A stretch of 64,000 nt of DNA from contig VZSR01000055.1 of NCBI GenBank assembly GCA_013398615.1, positions 5,470,717-5,534,716 on the forward strand. Direction: 5' to 3'. Made by a program: the position numbers and the translations under genes. Origin of the DNA: Brachypodius melanocephalos. Lineage: Eukaryota > Chordata > Aves > Passeriformes > Pycnonotidae. Under the pieces are notes generated by a model. It ran no database searches, was not told the origin of the DNA, and saw only the letters and a program-made list of their open reading frames with translations. Below are positions 34,231 to 45,089 of this stretch, piece by piece. Every line of letters begins with the position of its first letter. The first letter of the stretch is position 1.

Positions 34231-37200
34231 CCCGAGTTTCTGTGACATATTTCTTTAGGAAAACCAAAATCAGTCTGTGGTAAGCAAGACACACTACTCT
34301 CACTCGTTGTGACAGCATATAATATAATAATGATACCTAAATTGCAGCAATTTCTTTCAGCACCATAAAAATACATATATAAACAAGGTATTTTAGTGTA
34401 TGAGACCGCATTCATATAATATCTGTAATTAAAAAAAAAATTCAACTAATGTAGGTTTTTTATTTGTGCCAGTCTCAACAAAATGCTAAAAAAACTCCCA
34501 ACATTTGCTTGCAGTCTTTCACAGAGAAAATGGGAACGTTCCTACAATGCTCAATGGAAGCATTTTTAGAAACTTGCTTTTTGTGAAACACTCCAAATGA
34601 AAAAATTTGATTTTCTAATCAGCTGCAATGGTAATTGCAGTGCTCAAGCAGAATTCACTCCAGACACAAAGAACATGCAGAAACAAGCAGCATATTTGGA
34701 TCAGTCAGCAGATCAAATACAGAGCTGTGGTGTAAGCAAGGGCTTGTTAATTTTACTGAGAAAGGAACAAGAAGATAGCAGGGAAAGAGGGACAAATAAA
34801 TGAGAACTCAGGAGGACATGGCAGATTACCAGGAAGAGAGGGAGTATAAAAAACTTCAAGTTTGCATAAAGGAAAATAAATGAAGGAAGATCAAAAGGAA
34901 AAATTTCCCCAAGCTGTCTCAAAGGTGAGGTACTGAAAAGTTTTTCTTGTTTTAACAAAAAATAACAACAACAACCACAACTTTCCTCTAGGAAGCACAA
35001 AACCAGCCATTAAGAAGACCTGGGGGAAAACAGGAAAGACTTAACATGTTTTTTGATTTAGAACCTCAAAAACCAAACAATAAGGAACGTGATTAGGATA
35101 ATTTCACTCTTCAGACCTAATGCTTACTAAGATGCTGGGCCAAGTACATCTCCTGCGCAAGTGGGAGATCTTCAGTTCAAATTACATAGCTAAGACACAA
35201 AGAAATATAATTTACAGGGCAATACAATTTACATTTTCATGGGCATGAAATGGCAGCTGGGGAGGTGACTGCCTGAGAGAGGCTGGGGCATCTGTGTCCT
35301 TTCCTGAGCCTCATGGAGGTCTGAGGATGTGAGGGATTCCAGGCTCACCAGGCACCTGTAGGTACAAGCTTCAGCCTGCAGCTTACAAAGGACATTTAGC
35401 CCTTCTTCAATCTGAGTTCTGTTGGAGCATCCTCTCCCCCGGGCCCAGCAGCCATTTAGCATGTTCAGCTTGTCAGCCAGAGCTGCGTTTGATGCTTTGA
35501 AAAATGGGGACATTTTCTGCAAGGTGTGGCCATTCCCATCAAGGGCAGCTCAGCTCCCAACAGCTCTTGCCAGTCCAAGGTTGGGAAGAGGCAATGTTTT
35601 TGTTTTGCTTTCCATCCACCTCAGCAAGGAAAGATTAGCAGCAGGATTGTACCTTTGGGGTTAGATGTCTACACAGAACAGTCCTGTGTCCTGCAGAGCA
35701 GTCAGGACCTAACTTTGAACACAAATACCAGCGGTCTCTGAAACATCTCCTTTACTGCAACAATGTTCAAATACCTTAAGAGATTTTTTATGTTTAGCAC
35801 CTTGAAATCCAAGCCTTCTTTGACAAAAAATATTCTCATCTACTCTTGATACACCAGTCATCAGGGGAAAACTCAGCTGCGCATCTCTCTCTTCCTAAAC
35901 AAGCAGCACTACATCAATTGAATTCTCATCTCAGAGATGTTTGAAGACAAAACATCTAGAAAATATTACAACATGACCTGGAAATGCATACAAACAATTA
36001 CATCATTACTTAAAAATATTGCCTACAGAGAAAGACTAAAAATCTTTAGCCTTGACTGTGAAATAAACCCCAAGTAGGTCAATTTTTGTCTCTCAGATTC
36101 CAAGAATTATATGGCTGGAAAATTGTATCTAATAAAATGTATAACTCAGCTAATTAATATCATTGCTCATAAATTCTTTCAGAACTCACCCAGCAATCAC
36201 AGTAAGTGCTGTAAGTGTAGGGTGAACAGTCTTTCTATAAATCCATATCTGCCAAAGTGGGTTAAAATACTTTTAAGTGAAAATTTTAACTGAGGAACTA
36301 TTGCGTAGTTTATATTAACACATGTAAAAAAATGTATTCCCAGAAGAATACTGTCATATTGCTTCATCACAGGCTGTACAGTTCTGTGCTGTGTTTATTT
36401 GCAGGAGGAAAACACAAAATGCCTACAGGAAATCCCACATCCAAGGGGCGAAAATGCATATTTAACTGAGGAATTCTGGATCCTCAAATTACAGCTAAGT
36501 CCAGTTCTATGATACATTCCTCAAGAACCTATTTTTTTCCAAGCAGCTGTACATAAAATCCTCAAATAGAATATTGGAAGACCTGAGACTGCTCGGATTG
36601 TGTAGTACAGAAGATTGTGAACACTTGCTGTTGACATTGTACCAAGCACACAGCCATGAAAGCTGAAATTAAGCTTGTCTTGGCTGCTCATATTTTTTTT
36701 CTAGTTTATATTTGAAGCCCTGTTTGAAATGGAGCTTGAGGAAGGATGCCTTTGTACAACCTTCAATAAAGAAATATCCACATCAGAGACAAAACTGTAA
36801 TTGAGCTCCTTTCTAGTAATCTATACAAAGAGGCAGAGGTCTAAAGGAAAACACAGATCAAATGTCTTAGAAGTGGAAAATAACTGCAGAAAAAACAAAA
36901 TCAAAAAAGACTACAAAGTTAGATGAACATAGAAGTGTAATAAAAATCTACTATGAATATACGGTTTATGAATAAAATAATGATTTATTAGAGCTTGAAT
37001 ACTTCTTTAGTTTTTTTTAAATAAGATTACACTGTGGTTTTCTAGGTCATCCACCCTTTCCTAATCTCACGCTCTGGCTGCTGTATGGATTCAAATATTA
37101 ACTACCACACACAGCAAAAAAGTTGTCAAGTTTTTTCTGTTTTGAAAAACAGCCCAAGAAGGAGGGTTCTTAAATAAACCCACATTTTACTGATCAGGTT

Positions 37201-38399
37201 CAGAGAGAGAGTGCCTTGAAATTTCTGGGGAAAGCAAGAAAAATTTAGACTTAATATGTAGTTGAGTACATTATAATCAGGAAAACAAAAATGCCCAGCA
37301 GCAGGAGACAGATTAATCTGATTCCACACTCCATCACCACTAAGCAGAAACACCACCAATCCCTGCTTTAGAAATGACCAGAAAAACCTTCTCCTTGTCC
37401 AGATCAATCTGCAATCTCAGTTTGAGCCTTGCAACTGAACCAGGCATGACAAACGATGTGGGGACAGCTTCTGGAGGGAACTGAACTCGTTTAAAGATGT
37501 GAGTTGGCTTAGGATGAACATTTAATTTTGGGAAGGGTGGAGATGGGTGGCAAGGGCTCAGTGTCTGTCCCTGCACTCGGATGAGGTGGTGACACAGGAG
37601 AAATGGAGTGAACAAGAGTGGTGGACAATGGAACAATGGGTGAGCCTGAGCACCTCTGTGTCAGACTGATGCTCTCCAGAGGGCTGTAGCAAACACCAGG
37701 GCCCACAGCCAGCTCTTACTCCCACTAATGACATTTTTAGAGGGTGAAGACCTCATTGAATCCATTGATGTTGACCCACGGGGCTCCATTTTCTCAGTGC
37801 TGCTCAGTGAATTAGGCAGGCAAGGGCTATTAATGAGAGCAGGAGATGTGTATATCCAGTTTCTGACTCTCAGGGTTGCTAACACAGCCCATAATTTGAG
37901 AGAATTATGTCTTAAAGGCTATGCTGTGATAGGGAAATCATTCGTGATGAAAATGTTCAAGTGGTGGGAAAAGCTTTGTTCTAATGTTGAATGAATTCCT
38001 CTAACATGGACATTCAAGCGAGTTTTGGATGAAAATCTCACACTTGGAAATACCTAATTTAAAATAAGAGCTTCTATCTCAGGTGCTCTGGAATACAGAA
38101 ATGAGGAGGCCCATTCCTGTGAAGTGCCTGTCTCAATTCTTTTTGTCTGGAATGTGCTGCCCTAGTTAATAAAAAAACCCTCAAATCCCTGAGACATTTA
38201 GGTTTTTTAAGTGATTATAATGATTAAGAGTGAGATTTCTGTGCTGCTTTTTGCAAGAAGAGGAGGGTACCCATAAAAATCCAAGTGACCTACCACCAAC
38301 ACCATTATTTTAACTGACATCTGTGAGCATATTTTCTGAGGTTGCATCAAGACAGATGAGGGCCCTTTGTGCCCTTCTGACAGTGATGGCAATCATTAA
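34231..38399. other. Unique noncoding stretch, no gene seen
   Basis: AT-rich unique sequence with no supported gene. The part 37720-37994 has low repeat content and an 88-codon plus frame from an ATG at 37728. Its words (TTGATGTTGACCCACGGGGC, GGGCTATTAATGAGAGC) look more like a noncoding element than a protein. A poor CR1-like phrase lies near 38120-38195. No other structure was noticed. Confidence 0.45.
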
Positions 38400-38479
38400 A
38401 GATTTACCAGGGTCATTAAAGTGAGAAACAGCAGTAATGCAGAGCTGGATATCACCATCCCATGTGGATTCCACTGAAG

Positions 38480-38625
38480 TGCAAAGAAAGCCAGCACAGA
38501 ATAAGCAGAGATCCTGCACTGCCACCTTAACCTCGTTTTACAGAAGAAAAAGAGAAGAGGAAAAAATAAAAATCACCAGCTTGTCTAAAACACATGAGAG
38601 GAGCACATTTCACTGGCAGGGAGGC
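38480..38625 (-). mobile_element. Possible MIR SINE relic (weak)
   Basis: The phrase CCTCGTTTTACAGAAGAAAA resembles the reverse-complement MIR core CATTTTACAGATGAGGAAAC. It is followed in the right order by AAGAGAAGAGG, CACCAGCTTGTC and AACACATGAGAG, echoing the CAGAGAGG, TTGCCCAAGG and CACACAGCTAG parts. Support is thin, and a profile search could easily reject it. Confidence 0.3.
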
Positions 38626-38642
38626 ACTGCCAGTAAAGGACA

Positions 38643-38675
38643 CAACATTTCCCTCCTTGTTTCCAGGTGAGAGCT
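38643..38675 (+). other. Recursive-splice-site-like motif
   Basis: A pyrimidine-rich tract (TTTCCCTCCTTGTTTCCAG) directly abuts GTGAGAG, giving an AG|GT junction at 38666/38667. This is the zero-length-exon arrangement used in recursive splicing of very long vertebrate introns. It would be meaningful only if the plus strand is an intron's sense strand. A comparable weaker match on the other strand near 57466 shows such motifs also occur by chance. Confidence 0.2.
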
Positions 38676-39663
38676 GAGGGGGACCCTGCATTGGTGCCAG
38701 CCCAGGAAATGTCTCTGTCATTCTCCTGGGCCACTCCTGCATGGGAGACCTTGAGGTGGAGCTGCCAGGCACAGTCCACCCACCTTTGCCGGCTGAGAGG
38801 GAGCAAAACAATTCCTGAGTCAGGAGGATACACCTGAGAGCCCAGCCAAGCCTGGGGACTCTTCCCACCGCTCCTGCCTTCCTCTTGCTGCTCTGCCCTC
38901 TGAGCACAAACCGGATTTTTGCTGTTCATTATTGGCTGCTCAAATCCAACGCTGAAGCCTCATCCCACCATGCCTTTGGAATTTAGTCCTGATGAAGGCA
39001 CCGGGGTTATTTTTAGCAAAGATCAAAAGAATGCAAAGAAACAAACAGCTGCAGATTTAATCAGCTTTAACATGTTTAACTACAAGCCTGATGACTCAGA
39101 AGGCACACACCGTGCCAGAGCAGCTATATGTAAATTATTCTAAGGTTTAAAAAAGGAAATTTTATAAAATTATTATCACACATGTGTTCCATTATTATAA
39201 TACCTTGTGAACTGACATCACAAAAATTGCTGAGGGAAAAAAAAAAGGTACACGGGGCTTCTAACCTTGCTTTGATTCTCCTGTTCATTCTATCAAACGG
39301 AACAGGAAAGCGATCTCCTACGGAAATCAGTCACTGCTCTTGTTTTAATCCCCCACCTTTGATTTCCTGAGCAGCCCAGATTAAAGATAGACCTTTCTCC
39401 TGTGTGTGATGTGGTGCCTGGCTGTGGGCAGGAGCAGCACAAAGCCCTTTGTCTGCCAGGGCTGTGCTGAGCAGCCAACCCTCATCCCAGGGACAGTGCC
39501 AGGCTGCTCTGTGCTGCTGGAAAAAATGTTCCCTGTCAGTCACCTGGCAAATGAAACAACTCACAGCATCGGGCAGGGGGCAAAAATAATCATGGGTTAA
39601 AAAGAAACACCGTGGAGATCGCTCTGGGCATGCAAACACACACTCATGCACACCTACAATTGC
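38676..39663. other. GC-richer unique stretch, no gene seen
   Basis: GC is raised to about 38940 and again at 39400-39600. Open frames here (126 codons minus at 38527-38907, 134 codons minus at 39331-39735) lack domains. The latter crosses a poly(A) run and is probably chance. Confidence 0.45.
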
Positions 39664-39680
39664 AAAAAAAAAAAAAAAAA
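39664..39680. repeat. Poly(A) tract, 17 A
   Basis: A homopolymer with no recognised element attached. Confidence 0.9.
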
Positions 39681-39879
39681 GGAATAATACACAGCAGCCC
39701 TGAATGCTCCACTCGAGCCAATTACATGTGAGCACTCTCCTGCATTATGGATGTTGGGTTTGTTGAAGCTGTGGCACTCTGGAGCTCACGTCCCTTTCGA
39801 GATAATTTTTGCCAGTCATGCATATCCCAGTGAAAACAAACAAAAAAAAAACCCCGAACCCAAACACTTCATGCTCCTA

Positions 39880-40240
39880 TCTCCTCACACCTGATACATT
39901 GGTCCTTCGGAGTCAGACACAATTATCACATGACGCACAAGGCTGAGCATGTTTTTAACATATGTTTGACACGGTGCAATCCATCCCAGTGCAGCTGATA
40001 GCTGGTGTACACTGGCAGTGCCCCCCCAGGCTCGTGCAGGGCTGAGATAAACGCCTTTCCCAGGTCACTGGAGGCACTCGCTTCACCTCCTGCCTCATGA
40101 TGCTTCCGAGGAGCGTGTTATCTCGGGGTAACACACGTCTGCTGCTACCTGGCTCTTTAATTACTGCACACAAAATTCCCAATCAGAGTAATTGGCATCT
40201 CGAGGCATCGCCGTGAGCCGCAGGGTCTTCCTGATGTAAG
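39880..40240. promoter_or_regulatory. CpG-retaining candidate element
   Basis: I count fourteen CpGs between about 39905 and 40222, within an AT-rich region. Present are ACATGACGCAC, a small inverted repeat GTGTTA/TAACAC around TCTCGGGG (40115-40134), and two homeodomain-type sites, TTTAATTACTG (about 40157) and GTAATTGG (about 40188). CpG spacing is too sparse for a CpG island. Constraint on a developmental regulatory element is a possible explanation; a fossil of a former GC-rich insertion is another. Confidence 0.3.
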
Positions 40241-43200
40241 GGAGCAACTGATACAGGAAACAAAATGACCTTGATAGAGATTTCTCCCCAAAACTGATGG
40301 CATCTCACGACTTCAAAGCACAACCCAATGAAGAAAACAATATAAACATTGTAATTACATTTGAGGCTCGAAAATTCACAACTGTTCGCAAATTTTTTTT
40401 TTTTTAACATGTGTTTTCTCTATACAAAAGGTGGATTTTTTTGGGAAATGCACATCTCTCAAAATAAGTTTTAGGTAATTTCTTAGCCACAGTGAATGTC
40501 TCAGCCATTCTTAATTATAGCTTTGCACTTTATATGAGCAAACACACACATTCACACAACACTTGGGGTAGGGGAGACCCAGTCCTGAGTCTGGAATGGA
40601 ACCAGCACACAAAGAGACAAGTCTGCACCTGAATTTCTCCTCTCTGTGTTTAAACTTTGAAATCACTGAGCATCTACACGAGAGCATCTTGCTACAGACA
40701 CCCAGCTGGTTGCACATGTCTTTTAGGGGGAAACCTGGAGCCGAGATGCATTTCCTCCTAACCAAACCCATTCTGACAAGGGATAGGATCCCTGGTCAGC
40801 TGCTGTTATCCATCACTTCTTTCACAGAAAGAAGAAAGGAGCAATCACCTCATCATCCATCTGCTTCCAAGTAGCTCAGAAAAAAATATCAGTAATTCAG
40901 TCATATCAGATTTTCACTGATTTTTTTTTTAAACACTCAAACATTGGGAAATACCCAGACACATTTATTTACTATAAATCAGGAACTTTGTGAGTAAATG
41001 AGGAACTTCATGGAAGCAGAAGGCTTCATTTAACCTCTGTGCTGTTCTGAACTATGGCTGCACCACCAGTTCTATTCTGACTCTGAGAGCAATTGGTCCT
41101 GACTTGTCATGGGATGAAAATCCATCACTTGAATTGCTTGATATTTGGGATGGTAATCCATTATCCAGGTTGCTTGATACACTGCACACCAGACAATATC
41201 TTACCATAGCTCACTAAAGGAAGAGATGGAATTTTAAAAAAAAAAAGTATAAAAAAATAAAAATATAGAAAGAGGCCTACAGAATCAATAAAGGTGATTT
41301 CTTGCAGTCCCCAACCCAAGAGCAGGTTCTTTAGTACCTAACCCAATCCTGAGAGATGTTTGTGCAACCCATTCTTTTACATAATCAAAACTGCCTTAGC
41401 ATAAACGAGGAGCCAAGACACAGCAACATTTATAACTAGATAAAGGGATTAAAAGATTTAGAAAGTGTCAACAACGTCAGTTAGCTCTTAAAAAGCAATA
41501 GTCACAATAATTTTTTTTTTTTCCTAGAATCAGGTTATCTTCTAGATATAACATGAACCCTTCTAATTATTTATGAACACATGCAACTTGAATTCTGGTT
41601 GTTTTTTTTTTTGTTGTTTTTTTTTTTTGCTTGGACAATGTCTTTCAAGACATCTAAACCAACCAGGACTTCCTAAAAATTGCTCTTCTCTTTAATCATT
41701 CCTCCTCCTTTTTTTTTTCTTGGTTGATATCTCCATATGTAATTAATTTATGAAGGTACCCCATCTTATAAACTGGAATTTATTTAGTGTCTATCTACCT
41801 TTACAAGTCAAACTGCCTAAAAGGGAAAGATTTTTTTGACAATCAGGGTTGAGACAAACTAAAATGGCTGAATCAAAACTAAATTGGCTCCTCACAATTT
41901 TCTTATGCAAACCAATGTTTCTGAGGTCCTCATATCTATGCTGAAGGCATTTTAGGGGTTTTCCTTTGGCCTGCAGTCTGCCTGCCTGAACATCCCCACT
42001 GCTCCCATGGCTCTGAGATAGTTTAAAAAGACAATTGCACTAATTTCTCATTTCTTAGGAGCAGAGGTTCTTAAATTTAAGATATAAATTCTTAAATTTC
42101 CCCCTTGAAAGGAAGGTAGTTCACACGTAATAAAGAGGCTGTTTGTAGGATCACGCTCACGCACAAAAAAACCAGTGAACCCAACCCACCCCAAACATAC
42201 AAGCAAAAAATCCATCAAACCCACATCCTTTTCTCTCTTGGATGGATATTTTTTTCAGCTCTAAAAGGTGTTGCCACAACTCTTGCCCACCTGTGATTTT
42301 TCAGTGTCGCTTTCCATCATGATTCTTCTCAGCTGCAAGAAAGGAGAAGAATTATGAGCTCTTTCACAAAGGATTTAGTTTTCTTTTACTCAGGATGAGA
42401 AATTAAGGATGCCCTGACTGACAGCATGTGGTTTCTATTTCTGTTTATAAGCAGCCTTACAATAGCAGGTCAAAGGGATTAGAGGAAGGTCAGTGTTACT
42501 GTTTCTAGAGGAAACCAGGAATTGTAGGTTCCCTTCAATGTTCCTCCTTTCCAAAGAAAGTGGAAATCTTTATATGACAAGGTTTTTCAAACACCTGCTC
42601 TTATTCACTTTTTCTTTAGTAACTGAAGCAAAGGAGAGAGCTGTGGGATTATTTACTTATTTTTTCACTTTCATCTATTACAAAATAAGCATTGTACATA
42701 GAGGAGAGAAAAAGTTAATTTGCTGTCTGATATAGGCCTTGATTTTTTTTTTTTGGTAACTACAAAGGAAAGAAATAATAATATCAGTACAACACACATA
42801 CTATTTAAGATATAGAGAAGGTATATCTCTAAGCAACATCACAAATATCACAAAAGAACAGAAAGTTCTCTGCAGTTCAGTGTTTTCGTTTTCCAGCCTC
42901 TCACAACAGCCTGATCTTCCTGTTCAGCAGCACCATGGGTGAAAAAACCTGCTCAGTTCATGTGGTTTTACATCAATTATTGATTTATTAACAACTTGCA
43001 AATAATTGCCAATCTTTGGCCTGTCTATGCAGATCAATTCCAACAACAGAGCAGGTGTAACCATCATTTTGGGCAATTGAGAAATGTTAATTTGTGCTCA
43101 TAAACATCCAGGCTTCACGTTGCTCTGTCATTTCTTTTCAAGCTGAGGCCTTTTTTCCAAAGTTTCTCTGCAATTCCCTGGTTTTTGCTTCATTCAGCTG

Positions 43201-44640
43201 ATGGTTGACTCCCTGTTTAGCATGATGGGGGTTCAATGTGAGTGGAGAAAGTGCAAACAGGGCCCATTTGAATTTTCTGAATCGCAGTGTGCAAGCCTCA
43301 CTCTATTAGGAGCTGTTTCCCCTTCCAGAAAAAAAAATTAAAATATACAGTAATGCTCCAGTTGCTTTTAATGGTTGAAAAGCCAGATTCCCCTGAGTGA
43401 GAAGATAAGCTGAGAGGATTTTTAATTAAAGCTCGCTCTTTCTCATCTTTATCCCAAAAGTCTGTTTTGTGCTAGAAGCCAATCATTCCCTGATGCTCCA
43501 GATGTTTTGCAGGCTACCTGGGCGCTCTCTTTCATAAAAAACAAGGTTGCACACCCCAGACACCTCCCGAATTCAACTAAACAAACACATTTGTGCCAGC
43601 CAACCTGCAAAATGACACTGTTCCTCTGCTGCATGAGATGGATGCAGCGCATTTCAGAGTGATCCAGCCAAAAACCCTTCCAGCAGGGACATTCCAGCTG
43701 GGAAGGGCTCAAATTAGGGAAGCAAAAATGCTTCCAGCAAGCTCTAAAATATCAGGTACACATCCTCTGGTTCTTGTCCCTGGGATGATTTGACCCTGGG
43801 AGTGCAGATTTGCGGAAGGAAGAGGTGAAATTAAAGAGAATGACTGAGTGGGAATAAATTTATAGATCCATCATAGCAATGCAAACCACCTAAAGAATCA
43901 GGGCTTGTCCAGGGGCTTCACTGAAGTTGCTAAAGGCATGGAATCTATCTCAAAGGTCAGGAATATCCCTGACCAGAACTAAACCAAAACTAACCACTGG
44001 CAGGTAGAAACCAGTGCCCATTAATCCAATACTGACCCAATACACAAAACTCTGCTTCCAAAGGCAGAGGTGCTCTGCTCCTCAGTGAAAGCTGAACTAT
44101 CTTTTTTATGGATGCATTTGGATGTGCTCACAGCTGTAGCAAGGAAAAGGTGGGCAGAAGTCTTGAGAAAATCTAGAAACTCACTTATCATTGCCTTTAA
44201 TGGCAGTGTGCAGTATGTAAATAACCTGCTTGTGTAGGTTTTTGACATGAAAATAACTGAAGAAGCAAAAAGAGCATAAGGAGAACCAGCTAAAGCCTAG
44301 ACAGAGTAGGGCTGTGTATTTAGGGAGAATACTTAAATATGGTGAACTGAGCTTTTTTGCTTTGCCTTTTCCTCAGTCTGTGTTTATATCATGGAAAAAC
44401 CTCCTGGTTTTGGAGGTGAGGAAGGTACTCACTTTGGGGACACAATTTTCACTGCTTTTCTCCCTCTCCCATTTTTAACATATGTTTTGTTTAGATAACA
44501 TTTTGTTTAAATTGGCTGGGCTTTTTAATTATTATTTTTACCACAACCTTGTTTATGCTGCAATTTTCATGATTTTGCCCTGAACTCCTTTGATTACTCA
44601 TCATATTTTTGTGACTTCCATTTGCAGCACCGTTATCTTT
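40241..44640. other. Unique noncoding stretch, no gene seen
   Basis: AT-rich unique sequence with scattered short homopolymers (near 40390, 40921, 41513 and 42746) and a GC-richer patch at 43500-43800. Open frames reach 92 codons with no domain. Nothing else could be supported. Confidence 0.5.
41599..41628. repeat. T-rich simple repeat
   Basis: T blocks separated by G (T11-GTTG-T12 style). Low-complexity sequence only. Confidence 0.85.
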
Positions 44641-44880
44641 TGATCTTCCGCTGTTTGCCCGTATGTTTAAAGATTTCCAAAGTAATTAAGACAATTAACA
44701 ACAACAAAAAAAAAGACTAATTGCATTCATAAATGAGACGTGGCACTTCTGATGAGCAGGTGGCTCCTTTCTGGTTTGGATATATAAAAGCAGATGGAAA
44801 TGTGGCAGACTTAGTTATATTTAATGTGCCCACTTCCTTCCAGACTGCTCCTCTTTCCAGCTAATGACAATAAAACATAT
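44640..44880. promoter_or_regulatory. Candidate element with TATA-like word
   Basis: The block has AATTAAGACAATTAAC, CTAATTGCATTCATAAATGA and a perfect TATATAAAAG at 44781-44790, about 210 bases upstream of the exon-like piece at 44997. A core promoter would place transcription start near 44812, but no initiator, CpG or transcript evidence supports it. TATA words are frequent in AT-rich DNA. Confidence 0.15.
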
Positions 44881-44996
44881 AAAATCTTCAGATTACTTTT
44901 TTTTTTTTTTGCTATTTCTCACTTGAAATCCTGGCCATTCTTGACTAAGAGTTTCCAAATAGTTTTTCATTAATGTTTTGTCGTTTCTATTTACAG

Positions 44997-45089
44997 GCTT
45001 TAAGGTGCCTGGAAGAACAAGAGGATCAGAAATACCCAAAAATAAGAAATCTGCTATTCAATTTGATGTGCAAACAATGGTATAAATAA
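44997..45089 (+). other. Exon-like segment, unrecognised
   Basis: A good acceptor (TGTCGTTTCTATTTACAG, AG-free for about 30 bases) ends at 44996. Read directly from 44997, the sequence gives 30 codons starting ALRCLEEQEDQKYPKIR, a charged, protein-like composition, and stops with TAA at 45087-45089, as a terminal exon would. Alternatively a GT at 45080 could end an 83-nt internal exon, in which case a second frame (starting FKVPGRTRG after one base) is also open. I do not recognise the peptide. No neighbouring exon is identifiable, and a good polyadenylation signal is not close. It may be an alternative exon, a lncRNA exon or chance. Confidence 0.2.

Noticed and set aside
33770..34258. 162-codon plus-strand open frame
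   Set aside because: The composition is mixed, no motif is recognised, and opposite-strand frames are open over the same bases (33340-33849 and 33856-34185). That points to local composition rather than coding.
37728..37994. 88-codon plus frame with an acidic start (MTFLEGEDLIESIDVD)
   Set aside because: It looks protein-like at first, but no family is recognised, there are no splice sites, and the sequence reads more like a noncoding element.
38120..38195. Possible very old CR1 tail in plus orientation (GGAATGTGCTGCCC)
   Set aside because: Only one decent word and a loose order match. It needs a profile search.
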